A DNA stretch of 64,000 nt from contig JAOTOM010004609.1 of the NCBI GenBank assembly GCA_034440615.1, forward strand, positions 248,001-312,000, given 5' to 3'. The notes under the pieces were generated by a model. It did no database searches. It worked only from the letters and a program-made list of their open reading frames with translations, and was not told the DNA's origin. Below are positions 11,850 to 22,689 of the stretch, one piece after another (the first letter of the stretch is position 1; each line of letters starts with the position of its first letter). Made by a program: the position numbers and the translations under genes. The stretch is from Ashinkailepas kermadecensis. Taxonomy: Eukaryota; Arthropoda; Thecostraca; Neolepadidae.

Positions 11850-11990
11850 ACAGCCGTCACCCGCGGGTGGCAGCCGTCACGAGCTGGTGACGGCCGTCAC
11901 GAGCGGGTGACTGCCGTCACGAGCGGGTGACTGTCGTCACGAGCGTGTGACAGCCGTCACGAGCGGATGACAGCCGTCACGAGCGTTCGC
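11850..11990. repeat. 20-bp minisatellite of GTGAC-CGTCAC units
   Basis: Six to seven units of GCCGTCACGAGCGGGTGAC with point changes. Each unit contains GTGAC and GTCAC, which are reverse complements, so single strands can form short hairpins. Confidence 0.88.
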
Positions 11991-12097
11991 CGGTGCGGCC
12001 GCACCGGTGGCGTGACGGGCCAGTCACGCTCACCGACACCGCGCCATGCCGCCCGCCCGTGAAAACGGATCACTTGTTTGATTTGTGAAGTGGGTCG

Positions 12098-12134
12098 CAG
12101 CCGACTTGCTGCAGCCGACTTGCTGCAGCCGACA
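12098..12134. repeat. 14-bp triplet repeat
   Basis: GCAGCCGACTTGCT is present twice in tandem, plus a partial third copy. It is a small local duplication in otherwise unassigned sequence (11991-12287). Confidence 0.85.
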
Positions 12135-12287
12135 CGGTATTGGCGTCCGAGGACACCGGCGCGGTCAATAGGATCAGGTGGCGTTGCCGAGGCTGGAGAG
12201 CCGGCCCCGGCGGCGGTCGCCAGCCCGGACACGGTCCACCGAGCCAGGATCCACTGCAGCTGGCACCAGTCAAGTCGGGGTTCATCC

Positions 12288-12600
12288 ACTCGGGACCCAC
12301 CCAGCTGGACCCACATCAGCCGGACCTATCCCGGCCGGACCTATCCTAACCGGACCCACTCCAGCTGAATCCACTACAGCCGGATCCATCTCAGCCGGAC
12401 CCTCCCGGCCGGACCCACTCCAACCGGGCCCATCATAACGGAACTCATCCCAGCCGGACCCACTCCAACAGGGCCCATCATAACGGAACTCATCCCAGCC
12501 GGACCCATCTCAGCTGGACCCACTACAGCCGGATCCTGCCCAGTCGGACCATCCAGGCCGAACCCATCTCAGTCGGACCCACCCCAGCCGGATCGCGGCT
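12288..12600. repeat. degenerate ~18-bp GC-rich minisatellite
   Basis: Irregular units of CCAGCCGGACCCATC type, with spacing drifting between about 15 and 20 bp. A longer duplication (CATCATAACGGAACTCATCC) occurs at about 12431 and 12477, showing a second amplification layer. Confidence 0.82.
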
Positions 12601-12737
12601 ATTCCCGGCCGGCCGCGTGAAATCCATCGCGGACGGCGGACGGAACGTCCGCCTCACCCACAAATCAGAACAAGCCTACTGGTCAGAGTGGCACACCGCC
12701 ATTGACGCGGCGCCAGAGCCGACTATTCACTGCACTG

Positions 12738-12797
12738 ACTGCCACTTGACACTCGAGGGCTGGTCCAACGACCACCCCTCGAGTGTCAAGTGGCAGT
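12738..12797. repeat. perfect 22-bp inverted repeat (hairpin)
   Basis: The left arm 12738-12759 (ACTGCCACTTGACACTCGAG plus GG) and the right arm 12776-12797 are exact reverse complements around a 16-nt loop. It is longer and more exact than expected by chance. It could be a very small MITE or a hairpin RNA; no TSD is evident. Confidence 0.9.
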
Positions 12798-14103
12798 GGG
12801 AGCGGGCATCGCCGGTGTAACAGAGACGATCAAGTAATTGCCCTTGTTGTTGGGCATAGCCGCCTGCTGCTATCGAGAGGTCAAGTATGCCCTGTACAGT
12901 GATTTCATTTCTCGCAATTTGGGCACGACATAGTGTGCATGGTACGCACACCATGCATATACTAGCTTGTGCATTATTTTCATATAAACACACAAGAATA
13001 AGGCAAGAAAATGAACAAACGCTGCTTCAAGAATAATGACACAAAAGAATTCCTCTAAATGCCGTAGTCCAGACAGAGTTCTCACGCTAAATTATTTCGT
13101 TCTGAATCTAGAACGCTTCCGTGGACTGCCCGTCGCTTAGCAGTTTTGTGAAGCGATGGACAGTCCGTGAAAATTGTGGATTAAAGGTAGATGCTGAGCT
13201 CTTCCCTGACTCGAGCTGGTCAGGACTGCCAAACGCATCAATGTGGGTGTTTATTTTCGTCAGTTCGAGATATTTTAATAAACTCATTAATGTTTTGTTG
13301 AACCGAGTATGTCGCACCGCTTGCAAGCGCGAATTCCTTTCCAAAGGTTGGAATTTACTTTCGTGTAATGGCGACTAAAATACTTCCACGCCGGGAACAG
13401 CAGCTCAATTGATTTCGTCCAGTGGCGTAGCCAAGGGATGAGTTACGGCCCCCCTCGTCTGAACGTCGGCTGGGCCAATTTTCTTGAGACAGACAATTTC
13501 AGGTTGACACTGGGTACTTCAGACAGCATGAGGCCTGGCAGATTCGACGGGGTCCTGATGTCTCGGAGTCTCTTAAACATACATAGACCCCTTTCAGCCT
13601 TCTGAGTCCCATCGTATGTCCAGTGTCCCTTGGAGCTGCATTGACCACGTTAAGCTGGAGAGGCCTCTTGAAGCCGGAAGATCCCTTGAAGCCGGAAGAC
13701 TAAGTCGGAGGGCCCCAAGTAGCTCTTGCACTGGCCCCATTTGAGCTCCATGAGAAAGACCCGGGTGTTTTCGAGATCCGGCTTGAATAGTGAGCATCCG
13801 GCCTTGTGAGCTGGATAGGCCCATTGTAGCTGGAAGTCCCTTCTGGAAGTACTTGATTAAAACAACAAGACAGGCTTATTTTAAAGTGGAGGAATCCCAA
13901 GTACGTTTAACATTTTTTTTGGTAGGTTAGAGCTCAACGTACGAGCCCTCCGTTGGCCAATTTCTGCATACGCTTCTGGTTCAGTTCCATTTACGCACTT
14001 CATAATAAAAACATTGTCTCTGATGTGATCCGCTGGCCACCGATAAATCCATTCCTGACGCTGCAGTGTGGTACAGAGCGAGGGCATATCTATCACATAT
14101 GTC
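12798..14103. other. unassigned intergenic sequence
   Basis: No gene recognised. A small duplication of CTTGAAGCCGGAAGA lies near 13670-13700. The remaining open frames are short and overlapping. Confidence 0.4.
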
Positions 14104-14370
14104 CAGGGTTGGATTTGCACTTTGCAATCCTGGGTGCGGAGAGGAAAATGTTTGCATCATCGAATACGGAGAGGATATTTTTTTTCAAACCTGTGACATT
14201 AGAATCTCAGTTTGCACTTTTCAGTGAAGCTTGAGCGCTTGATCACAGAGCAGATAATTGTCAAACAGCACCATTCAGCCTCCAAATGAGAAAAATGAGA
14301 AGATAATTTTCTGGAGAGGATAATGTTCTGGATGCTAAGAATCCAGGAACAGCCAGTTCTTCCAACCCTG
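14104..14370 (+). mobile_element. MITE-like element, copy 1
   Basis: About 267 bp bounded by inverted ends CAGGGTTGGA and TCCAACCCTG. The interior aligns along its length with the reverse complement of 44090-44341, including shared blocks GGAGAGGAAAATG/GGAGAGGAATATT, CACTTTTCAGTGAA/CACTTTCCAATGAA and GAGAGGATAATG. CAGGG ends are typical of hAT-type elements. The flanking octamers (CATATGTC and CATAGAAC) agree at only 5 of 8 positions, so the TSD is weak. No transposase is present. Confidence 0.8.
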
Positions 14371-15170
14371 CATAGAACTCTGTCAAAGAGCACCCGTTTT
14401 GCCGCAGTCTGCCTGGCTGACACGACCGACGGTCGGCAGGACCGAGGTGGGGAGGGGAGGGACAGGCCCGGGGAAGCTGACCTAGTGCAGCAGTCGCAAG
14501 TGACCTGCTGCTCCCTGATTCTAATGTGATACAGCGCCGAAGGAAGACAGTGGCGTTTCGGGCTCACTCTAAAGGTGACTGGCAGGAAAGGCAACTGGAA
14601 CAATTTCCTGCCGAGCCTTCACCTTTATATTTTCTGGATTAACTCTTCATGCATAAACATGGAATCCCAATAGAAGGGGACATCGTCTGATTCAATCGCG
14701 TGCGTCGGCTCCAGGGAGAAGTGGGCTCGGGCCCGCCCGTCCTGCCATTTCGGCGCCATTTCATGTTGCAGAGATCATCTTGTGGAGCGAATAATATAAG
14801 GCATCGAAAAAGGGAAGAAACCTGCGCCTAATGAAGGTGATCCCAAGTAGCGAATATAGGTGTAATATTCGTTTCGAACTAGCACATTCCAAAGGCACCA
14901 GGGCAACTATCTGATATCGGGGCAATGCGATGCGCAAGAAGCGATGATCTGGAGGCTTCTCTGATCTCCTGCTAAGTCTCTCCAAGTTCCTAGAGCACAA
15001 CTACGAAGTTGTCGGGGGCACCATCATAGTTGCTTAGATGGCTCTATACTACCCAGTCGCCATCCAAAGTTCCTGTCGATTCGGAGCACTGGACCCTTGG
15101 CTAGACTACACCAATCAGCCGGCACCAGTCAGCTGACATACAGACGCCAGACTCGCCTGGGCACCCATAA
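14371..15170. other. unassigned intergenic sequence
   Basis: No gene, RNA or repeat recognised. Open frames of 68 to 79 codons, plus one 134-codon minus-strand frame (14199-14603) overlapping the MITE, lack known motifs. Confidence 0.4.
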
Positions 15171-15760
15171 GCCGCATGATCCTGCCACGTCGTCTCAAGA
15201 GTGGGAGGCGGGCGGCTGACGAGTGGGATAGGACTTCGGGCGGATCCCCAAGTCAGCCGAGTGGCCGGCTTTGCTCTCGCGCCTGGCAGGCCGGCACGCA
15301 TCCGGCACGGAGGGCGAGAGTGGGTGGGGGTGGTGGGGGGGGGCGATGCAGTTGGCACGCGCGGCCCTCGGCGTCTGAGTGGCCATCGTCGCTCCGGCGG
15401 CGGGGGCAGACCGGCGGCCGTACCGCGCCCGTCACGTCACTCGGATGCGGCAGGCACGCGGCGGCCGGCGCCGGCCTGGCGAGTGTCTCGGAGTGAATCA
15501 GACGACTGCGGCTCGGCGTCGCCGGCTTCATAGAGCGTCGGTCACCGGCATCGGCGATGGCGACGTCGAGCGTCGACGCGTCGAGCCGTCGGCATGTCCC
15601 GGCTCGGCCAGTGTGGGCCAACACACGGCCCACGATGACCGCGATGGAACACGACAGGCTCGGCAGAAACTCGGCTGCGGTTATCCCGGACACCGTGACG
15701 ACACGACTGCGAACAAGGCCAACTGAGGAACCCAGTACTTCTACACGCCGAGAAGACTCC
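15171..15760. other. CpG-rich block
   Basis: A dense CpG and GC-rich stretch without tandem structure, apart from a G-run (15320-15340) with G-quadruplex potential. Overlapping open frames on both strands (up to 146 codons) are expected from the lack of stops in such sequence. It could be a promoter-type CpG island or the exon of an unrecognised gene. Confidence 0.35.
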
Positions 15761-16975
15761 AGAGCCCGCTCAACCTATGAAGTAGTCAGAGATATCAAAC
15801 TGAACGCCGAGAACGAGTTCCTCTCAAACAGATTAGCCTGCGTGTTTCCATTGCACACGTGTTGCACGTACGACAGGCACTATTTTCACCATGACAGCCG
15901 ATTAGTAACGATATGACGTCAGGGTTCTGGAACGACTTCAAGCGGACCTGGCATGTTGTATCACGTGTAGCCGTCAGTCACGAGCGGCTGCGTTGTGTAT
16001 TTATGACGAGGTTAATCGGCGCAATCTGCTGAGATTGAAGTGGTATTTCAGCAGATCCTTTGGATCATTCAAGCCACTGGCCGGAAACCTGCATAATCTA
16101 ATGATATGCATTGGGTGATATCCGAAGATGCTTAATTAACTCACTGTAAACCGCTCGCTGCAGTACACGCCACAGATCGTCTCTAACAGGCGCTGCGAAG
16201 AACTCTTGGAAATTCAGAAGCTACACACACTTCTTTGCGTTGCATGCATGGTCTGCATGCGCGCACGTTCGATTGTCAAATATTACGCACAGGGATATAA
16301 ACCGTCTGCCCGCCGATCAGCTAACCCAACATAATACAACTGATGTAACAATACGACAGACAATTGAACATTACGTTGTTGCTAGGCGGCCATGCACGGC
16401 AGTGTGGTCATCTGCAGCGGATGGCTTGAAGTGGAATAGTCAGGCCTGTTCATCAGCAGGGCATAGCAAACCGCACATATGGTCCGGGGCCATTAACCAT
16501 TAACCCGCGCCGTCTCTCCTGTCAGATCCTCACATCCCGTCTCGGAGGGAGGGGGAGGTCCTTTATGCCCCTAGCTCCTAAGCGTTGCATGAAATCGAAA
16601 GTAATGTCATCGGAAAACGCTCGTTGAGTATGGTCTTAAATCACCCAAAATGTTCTCCCTCAAAAAGTGACGTCACTAGGTCTATTGGATCACGACTGAC
16701 GTCATGTTTTTGGTTATGGGGAGTTCATTTTGGAGGATTTAAAAACAAAATGTATTTGGTATCATAAAAGTAAGGCGAATTCGACCATGGTCAAAAAATG
16801 CTTGCGCACCCAACATTTTAAGTTCTCGAAATTGTCAAAATTTGGGGTTTTTAATTGTATTGCATTTTTATTCTTTTAATGGGTGGAGCACACTGGATAA
16901 CGTTGCTCTATGTCAACTTAGCCTAGCTGGGCTGAACAAGCACTTTTCCTGACAGACTCCATACGCTGTAGAGAA
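15761..16975. other. unassigned intergenic sequence
   Basis: Composition falls to balanced, then AT-rich. No gene or tandem array recognised. The left TSD of the next element (CTGTGCTC) occupies 16976-16983. Confidence 0.4.
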
Positions 16976-16983
16976 CTGTGCTC

Positions 16984-17735
16984 GGGGGAAGCTCATAAGA
17001 TCTACTTTCAGAAGATCTTTTTTTTCACAAGATCTACTTTCAGAAGATCTATTTTCACAAGATCTACTCTCGGGTCTGAATGTTCAGAAGATCTACTCTT
17101 GGCCAGGAATGTTCAGAAGATCTACTCTCTAGGTTAGGTTAGGTTAGGTTAGGTTAGGTTTGGTTTGGTTTGGTTTGATTTGGTTTGGTTTGGTTTGGTT
17201 AGGTTAGGTTAGGACATTCCGGGCCAAGAGTAGATCTTCTGAACATTTAGTCCCGAGAGTAGATCTTGTGAACACTTCCATCCTCCGAGTAGATCTTCTG
17301 AACATTTCCAGCAGTAGATCTTCTGAACATTTCCAGTAGTAGATCTTCTGAACACTTGAGGCTTATTTGTAGATCTTCTGAACATTCCAACCTGGGAGTA
17401 GATATTGTGAACACTTTCGTCTTCGAGTAGATCTTCTGAACAATTCAGGCCTGGGAGTAGATCTTGTGAACATTTCGAGCTATCAGTAGATCTCCTGAAC
17501 ATTTGCATTGGGGAGTAGATTTTCTGAACACTTGAGGCCAATTTGTAGATCTTCTGAACATTCAGACCTGGGAGTAGATCTTGTGAACATCTCCAAGTAT
17601 TAGTAGATCTTCTTTCGTCTTCGGGTAGATCTTCTGAACGATTCAGGCCTGGGAGTAGATCTTGTGAATACTTTCGTCTTCGAGTAGATCTTGTGAACAT
17701 AGATCTTCTGAAAGTAGATCTTATGAGCCTTACCC
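16984..17735. mobile_element. inverted-repeat (foldback-like) element with telomere-like core
   Basis: The ends are inverted: GGGGGAAGCTCATAAG at 16984 and CTTATGAGCCTTACCCC ending at 17735. A perfect 8-bp TSD, CTGTGCTC, flanks them (16976-16983 and 17736-17743). Both arms are built from AGATCTTCTGAACATT/AGATCTTGTGAACA units in opposite orientation: about 140 bp on the left and about 520 bp on the right. The arm sequences next to the core match (GGCCAAGAGTAGATCTTCTG), so the arms derive from one another. Between them lies a TTAGG/TTTGG tract. There is no transposase frame. The inferred class is a non-autonomous DNA element, hAT- or foldback-like from the 8-bp TSD. Confidence 0.85.
17131..17213 (+). 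repeat. (AGGTT)n/(TGGTT)n telomere-like tract
   Basis: Six or so AGGTT units, then about ten TGGTT units (one TGATT), then three AGGTT units. AGGTT is a register of TTAGG, the common arthropod telomere repeat; the TTTGG middle block is a variant. The tract is interstitial, at the centre of the inverted-repeat element. Confidence 0.9.
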
Positions 17736-17909
17736 CTGTGCTCTTTAGCAACGCTTGAGGTTGTCCGACGCTGAGAATCGGCGCTGAGCTGATCGTAAAT
17801 TCCAGCCGGTCGTTCTCGCGCTCTCTCCAGGGCTTCGTCGTCACGGCCGGTCTCGGCTTTAGCATCACTCGCGACGGTCAACGGACCCATCACACATGGT
17901 CACCACGCT

Positions 17910-18305
17910 TCAGGGACACGGAGAATACCCCGTCTCCCGAAAGATAAGTCGCCACTGACTTCTGAATTTGTCCTGCGTTCGCTTGCACCTAACCCACTTT
18001 CCTTTTAAGTTCTTGGCGATCAAGTCGGTCGCCTTTTGCATGTCCACAAACGACGAGTCATTCTGGAGATAGCCCTGAGGGATGTTCTCCTAAGCCAACT
18101 GCAAACTATAATTAAACAGACGATCGTAATAGTTGTCAAGCCCAAACGCTTTTGCACTGGTCAACAAGCCCACTAAATCCTCTCTGCTGACGCGCATCTC
18201 CTTGTTCGCTGTACTCAAAATCCAACCACACTGACCCGGCCCTTTCAGACAAGGACAGCTCCCTTGCCATGGGAAAGGCTCAATATGTGATCGATCTCGA
18301 CTCAA
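17910..18305 (-). pseudogene. decayed open frame, family unknown
   Basis: Reading from 18305 down, 71 codons run to a TAG at 18090-18092 and then 59 further in-frame codons to TGA at 17910-17912. Both halves have protein-like composition: SREDLVGLLTSAKAFGLDNY before the stop, and a Lys/Arg-rich part (NLKGKWVRCKRTQDKFRSQW) after it. The TAG could be a CAG change, or the two parts could be exons (the sequence just before the stop ends in TTTGCAG and CTTAG). I do not recognise the family; a transposase or host exon remnant are both possible. Confidence 0.35.
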
Positions 18306-19577
18306 TCACCTCGTCAGTTGGGGGAGTTTGTTTTGCATATCGCCCGCTGGATCAGGTTGCCCAGTCAGCCGGCGCGTCGCGGCGTCCGGCTCGGGCTTCC
18401 CCGTGCCGCCCGTGCCGGCCACCGTACCGCACCGCGACCTGCCGGGGTACAGTTGATCACTGTCCGTGTTGGGGCACATAGGTGTGGCTGAAACGTGCAG
18501 TACATATAGACAAAGGATCGCTGATTTCAGTTGTAGACATTTGTATCGTTTTTATTCCACACGGAATGTTGACCATTTTCGTCGACTTCTTACTATGTCA
18601 AATCTTGTGCAAATTGTCATAAAAACTGTGCCCTGGTGTGCTTCAGGCATCTGCTGATGCAACGGCGCCACAAATATCGCGTCAAAAAAAAGATGGATAA
18701 ATACATTTCTGGCCAGTTTTTCCTTCGGTGGACTGTGCGCTGTCTGTATTCCTCCTGTGGCTCTCTCTGGATTTCGCCAACTATTTCATTTTTGGACCTG
18801 CCTTTCTATCTAGGGCGACTAGCACTGCCAGGGTGATTTTTAGTTTTCTGGAATGTAGCTTGCACAGCTCAGCTCTTCTTGAAGAAACTCACGTGAGCAG
18901 ATCCGTAGGGTCCGTAAGTAAGAAACACATGACCACGCTCGGCTTTGTTCTGGTACTGTGTGCTGAATAGAAATGCATCAAGAAGTGATTGTGTGTTGGC
19001 TTCCTGTGAACCGAAAATCGTAGCCCTTGTTCGGACAGCGGGAGCATTACGCCCAGGGAAGGGAGCGTTCCGTTATGCTCCTCTTCTTTGGTGAATTGTA
19101 TAGCTTGATGGACAGCATTTTGCGGGTCGTTGGAATCCAATTACCGCATTCGAGCACCGCACACGGACCCCGGCCAGGCCGCTGCTGCGTAGACGAGCGG
19201 CGGGGTCCGGTGTCTCCTCACAGTACCGGGCGTCATGCGACGTCAGCTATACACTGGTCCCGGCTTGAAGAGCACTCGTTCATCTCATCAAATATACCCG
19301 GAAAATGCTGTCACCGCGCCGCGTGCACTCTGGGGCATCAGCCGGAACAAGGCTCGACAAAAAGAACGTCACAAGTTCCGCGGGGCTGGCGGTGGTGAGT
19401 GCTTCCATGAAGACCCTGGCATGGCGACCACTCCTAGACTTCACAGCGTCTCAAAGCCGATACCCGAGACAATAGGAAGGACCCGACAACGCGACAGAAT
19501 GTCTCAAGGCGAGGAAATCATATACGCTGAGAGGGCAGCGAAATCATCAGGTCGACCGATGAGCGACAGGAAAGCTG
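18306..19577. other. unassigned intergenic sequence
   Basis: No gene, RNA or tandem repeat recognised. A GC-rich part (18360-18460) and short overlapping open frames are all I see. Confidence 0.4.
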
Positions 19578-19593
19578 AAAAGGGCCGCTCTGA

Positions 19594-19748
19594 TTGGTTG
19601 GTTGTGGCTTTACGACGCACTCAGCACCTGGGGCCATATGGTGTCGCCTGCCTCTCACTCTGGCAGGAAGGGCGGGCACCACGGGGGATCCAACCACGTA
19701 TTTCTGACATGCCAGACGATCAACTTAACCACTGAGCTACTGACGCCC
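19594..19748 (-). mobile_element. tRNA-derived SINE, family II
   Basis: On the minus strand the head starts GGGCGTCAGTAGCTCAGTGG, with an A-box-like TAGCTCAGTGGTTAA and a B-box-like GGTTGGATCCCC. The 3' tail reads GTCGTAAAGCCACAACCAAC. An imperfect direct repeat flanks it (AAAAGGGCCGCTCTGA at 19578-19593; AAAAGAGACCGCTATGA at 19749-19765), consistent with an older TSD. A second copy lies at 52723-52870. The tail resembles that of SINE family I. Confidence 0.85.
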
Positions 19749-20004
19749 AAAAGAGACCGCTATGACTGACGTGGATCACCTATAACGGGCAAGGTATGCG
19801 CTATGGTATCCCTATGCCTATGCTAGGAGCTCTGTCACTGCAATGACCCACTATGACAATAAAGAAGCTCATGAGACTGCATCTTGAGCCCATGAGCCCT
19901 TTCGCATACTGTTAGATGAGCCACTGGGTCTCATACAACATGCTGACTGCGTGGCTCAGTACCCGTAGCGAGCCCTCCCCTGAATGTCCCTCTCAACTCT
20001 CTTT

Positions 20005-20108
20005 TCTCTGTCTCGATCTCCGTCTCTGTATCGGTCTCTGCCTCTGTCTCTATCTCTATCTCTATCTATATCTGTCTCTATCTCTGTCTCGGTCCCCGTC
20101 TCTCCAGC
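20005..20108. repeat. (TCTCTA/TCTCTG)n microsatellite
   Basis: Imperfect hexamer tract of TCTCTATC and TCTCTGTC. It is followed by a short duplication in which GCTAATG-ACG-AGCCTGG occurs near 20113 and again near 20208, each followed by CTGTCGGCTCT. Confidence 0.9.
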
Positions 20109-20340
20109 GCCCGCTAATGTACGAAGCCTGGGCTGTCGGCTCTCCTCGGGCGGATGGTAGCCGCTGGTCACCGTGCTGTGGTGTACGCCGGGGGCTATCA
20201 ACGCCGGCTAATGGACGTAGCCTGGACTGTCGGCTCTGCAGCGTGTGCCGACGCGCTCCGGGTAAACAGCCGCGGAAAACGGCACCGACGTGTATGGATC
20301 ACAGCAACGTGCCTGGCGAGCCAAAACAGGCCGGCCCGCG

Positions 20341-20754
20341 GTGCCGCCTGGTGTCGTCACGCGACGATGTCGGACCGTATGTGACGCAAATGTGTGTCGC
20401 CGGCCAGCGGTGCCGCCTGGTGTCGTCACGCGACGATGTCGGACCGTATGTGACGCAAATGTGTGTCGCCGGCCAGCGGTGCCGCCTGGTGTCGTCACGC
20501 GACGATGTCGGACCGTATGTGACGCAAATGTGTGTCGCCGGCCAGCGGTGCCGCCTGGTGTCGTCACGCGACGATGTCGGACCGTATGTGACGCAAATGT
20601 GTGTCGCCGGCCAGCGGTGCCGCCTGGTGTCGTCACGCGACGATGTCGGACCGTATGTGACGCAAATGTGTGTCGCCGGCCAGCGGTGCCGCCTGGTGTC
20701 GTCACGCGACGATGTCGGACCGTATGTGACGCAAATGTGTGTCGCCGACCAGCG
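20341..20754. repeat. 69-bp minisatellite, six near-identical units
   Basis: Units start GTGCCGCCTGGTGTCGTCAC at 20341, 20410, 20479, 20548, 20617 and 20686 and are almost identical, indicating recent or homogenised amplification. Because 69 is a multiple of 3, frames through the array give perfect 23-residue peptide repeats (for example VSSRDDVGPYVTQMCVAGQR). A 305-codon plus-strand frame (19916-20833) reads through it but starts in a microsatellite, so I do not call it a gene. Confidence 0.96.
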
Positions 20755-20994
20755 GACCAGTGCGAGCGCGTCCTGGCCATGGGTGTACTGGACGACGTGG
20801 ATACAAACTGAGCAGGGAAGGGAGAAGTGGTAAATCGGGATGCCTACCGGGCCACTGAGCGATCCCAGAACACGACCAATTGGCTGGTGCCTCGCCGCTG
20901 GGTACGGGCCAGGCGGGTCGGTGGCGGCCTACCCACGGCCGCCACCCGCATCCGTGTGGCTGAGGGACAGGTGGTCTGCATCAACGTCAATGGA

Positions 20995-21310
20995 GCAAGC
21001 CAGCCGAGCCACCCGCGGCAGGCGACCCGTCACCGGCAGCACGAGACCAGTCACCGACAGCAGGAGACGCGCTGCCGACGGCAGGAGACCAATCAAACAG
21101 CAGGAGACACGTCATCGACAGCGAAGACCAGCGAAGACCAGCGTATTCACCGGTGGCGGAAGACGAGCTACCAACGGCAGGAGACTTGTTACCAACGCTA
21201 CCAACGGCACCAACGGCAAGAGATCTGTCACCGGCAGCGGGAGACGCACCACCGACAGCAGGATACCGGTCACCGGCGGCGGGAGACGCGCTACTGGCGG
21301 CAGTGGTCTT
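20995..21310. repeat. degenerate 15-18-bp minisatellite
   Basis: Irregular units such as CACCGGCAGCGGGAGACGC and CACCGACAGCAGGAGAC, with drifting spacing. The embedded TACCAACGG repeats near 21170-21210 form a smaller sub-array. Confidence 0.75.
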
Positions 21311-22100
21311 GTGACCGCCGCCCGCCTCTTACCTGGTCTCCGTGTCTGGTGAACGCCGTGCCTGACGTTGCGCATCCTCGGTGCGGCGACACACCACAGC
21401 CGACCTCAGCTGGCTGGCAGGCAACACGGCGCCGAGCGCGGCGACGCCCGCCACACGTGTCACACCTCCCGCCGTCACGGCTTCGACCCGTCACGTGCCA
21501 CGTCACCGGCTCGTGGCACACGCACAGCAGCGGCGGCCGGACACGTCTGCAGCACGGACGGCCACTGACCCGCTGCTGATATCAAGCCCGTCAAGCAGCG
21601 CGCCGTGTTCCTGGAGCCGGTAGATCAGGCTGCCGGCCGGCCGGTCCGGTTTTGGGCTGACTGTGCCGGTTCAGACTCGCTGCACCGCTGCACTGTGGGC
21701 GAGGCTCGCCGCGGACCTGCCTCGGGGCTGGGGGCTGGTCGGCACCACGGCTTGCTGCGGACCTGCCTCGGGCCGCGGGTCGGTCAGTCGGTCAGGTCAG
21801 GTCAGGCCGACTGACGAGGAGAGACCGGGAACCGGGCGGCAGCTCCCGGGCTCGGACCCGCAGCAGTGGCCGTATCGTGACGAGCAGCTCGTGCACACGC
21901 GTCACGTGCCGGCGCGCCACTGTACACAAATGGCAGTGCACGGTGCAGCGGCGACCGGCCACCGTCCCCAGTCATCAGTGCAAAGGCGGCACACCCCGCC
22001 CGCCGCAGGCGCCGGCACTAATGCCGCCGACGCGCATACTCCTGCAATCTTCAGCAGACCACTGGCCTCCGAGTCGCAGCCACGGCAGGACGGCTCTCGC
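21311..22100. other. unassigned GC-rich sequence
   Basis: CpG-rich. The phrases GCGGACCTGCCTCGGG and CGGGTCGGTCAGTCGGTCAG show weak local duplication. Open frames overlap on both strands and lack known motifs. Confidence 0.4.
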
Positions 22101-22101
22101 A

Positions 22102-22245
22102 TCTCGGACCGCAGCCGGCGGAGGACGGTTCCTCGGACCGCAGCCGACGGAGGACGGTTCCTCGGACCACAGCCGGCGGAGGACGGTTCCTCGGACCACA
22201 GCCGGCGGAGGACGGTTCCTCGGACCACAGCCGGCGGAGGACGCC
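22102..22245. repeat. 29-bp minisatellite
   Basis: About five units of CTCGGACCACAGCCGGCGGA plus GGACGGTTC, with G/A changes. The period is not a multiple of 3, so all frames show repeated Arg/Thr/Gly peptides. Confidence 0.9.
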
Positions 22246-22329
22246 ATAGTGGACAATTGAGCCGCCCGTACACCATACGGAGGGAAGTGTCACTCTGACA
22301 ACCCGACACCTCAGCGGCAACGGTCAGGC

Positions 22330-22530
22330 GGCTGCAGGTAGCCAGCAGCGGCTGCAGCCAGGCCAGGCCAGCCAGGCCAGGCCAGCCCAGCCAGCAGAGC
22401 AGCAGCCAGGCCAGTCCAGTCAGCGGCTGCGGCAGCCAGGCCAGAGCAGGCCAGGCCAGGCCAGGCCAGGCCAGGCCAGGCCAGGCCAGGCCAGGCCAGA
22501 CCAGACCAGACCAGGTCAGGCCAGCCAGCA
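22330..22530. repeat. (CCAGG)n-type pentamer array
   Basis: Imperfect GCCAG/GGCCA repeats culminate in a pure GGCCA run at about 22449-22500, with AGCAGC inserts on the left. Confidence 0.9.
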
Positions 22531-22689
22531 GCGGCGGCAGCCGGTCCCTACACTATCCGCTGGAGATCAGAAACACGTGGGCACCGGCCAGAACGCCACA
22601 GAAGGTAAGGCATACCGGCCAGAGCGGTCGGCGGGCGTGTGGGTAGGGTCTCGCGCCACACTTGTGCAGCGATGTCGGGCATGCTCGGA

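Noticed and set aside
17131..17213. True chromosome end or telomere
   Set aside because: Only 83 bp, mixed with TTTGG, unique sequence on both sides, and enclosed in an element with its own TSD.
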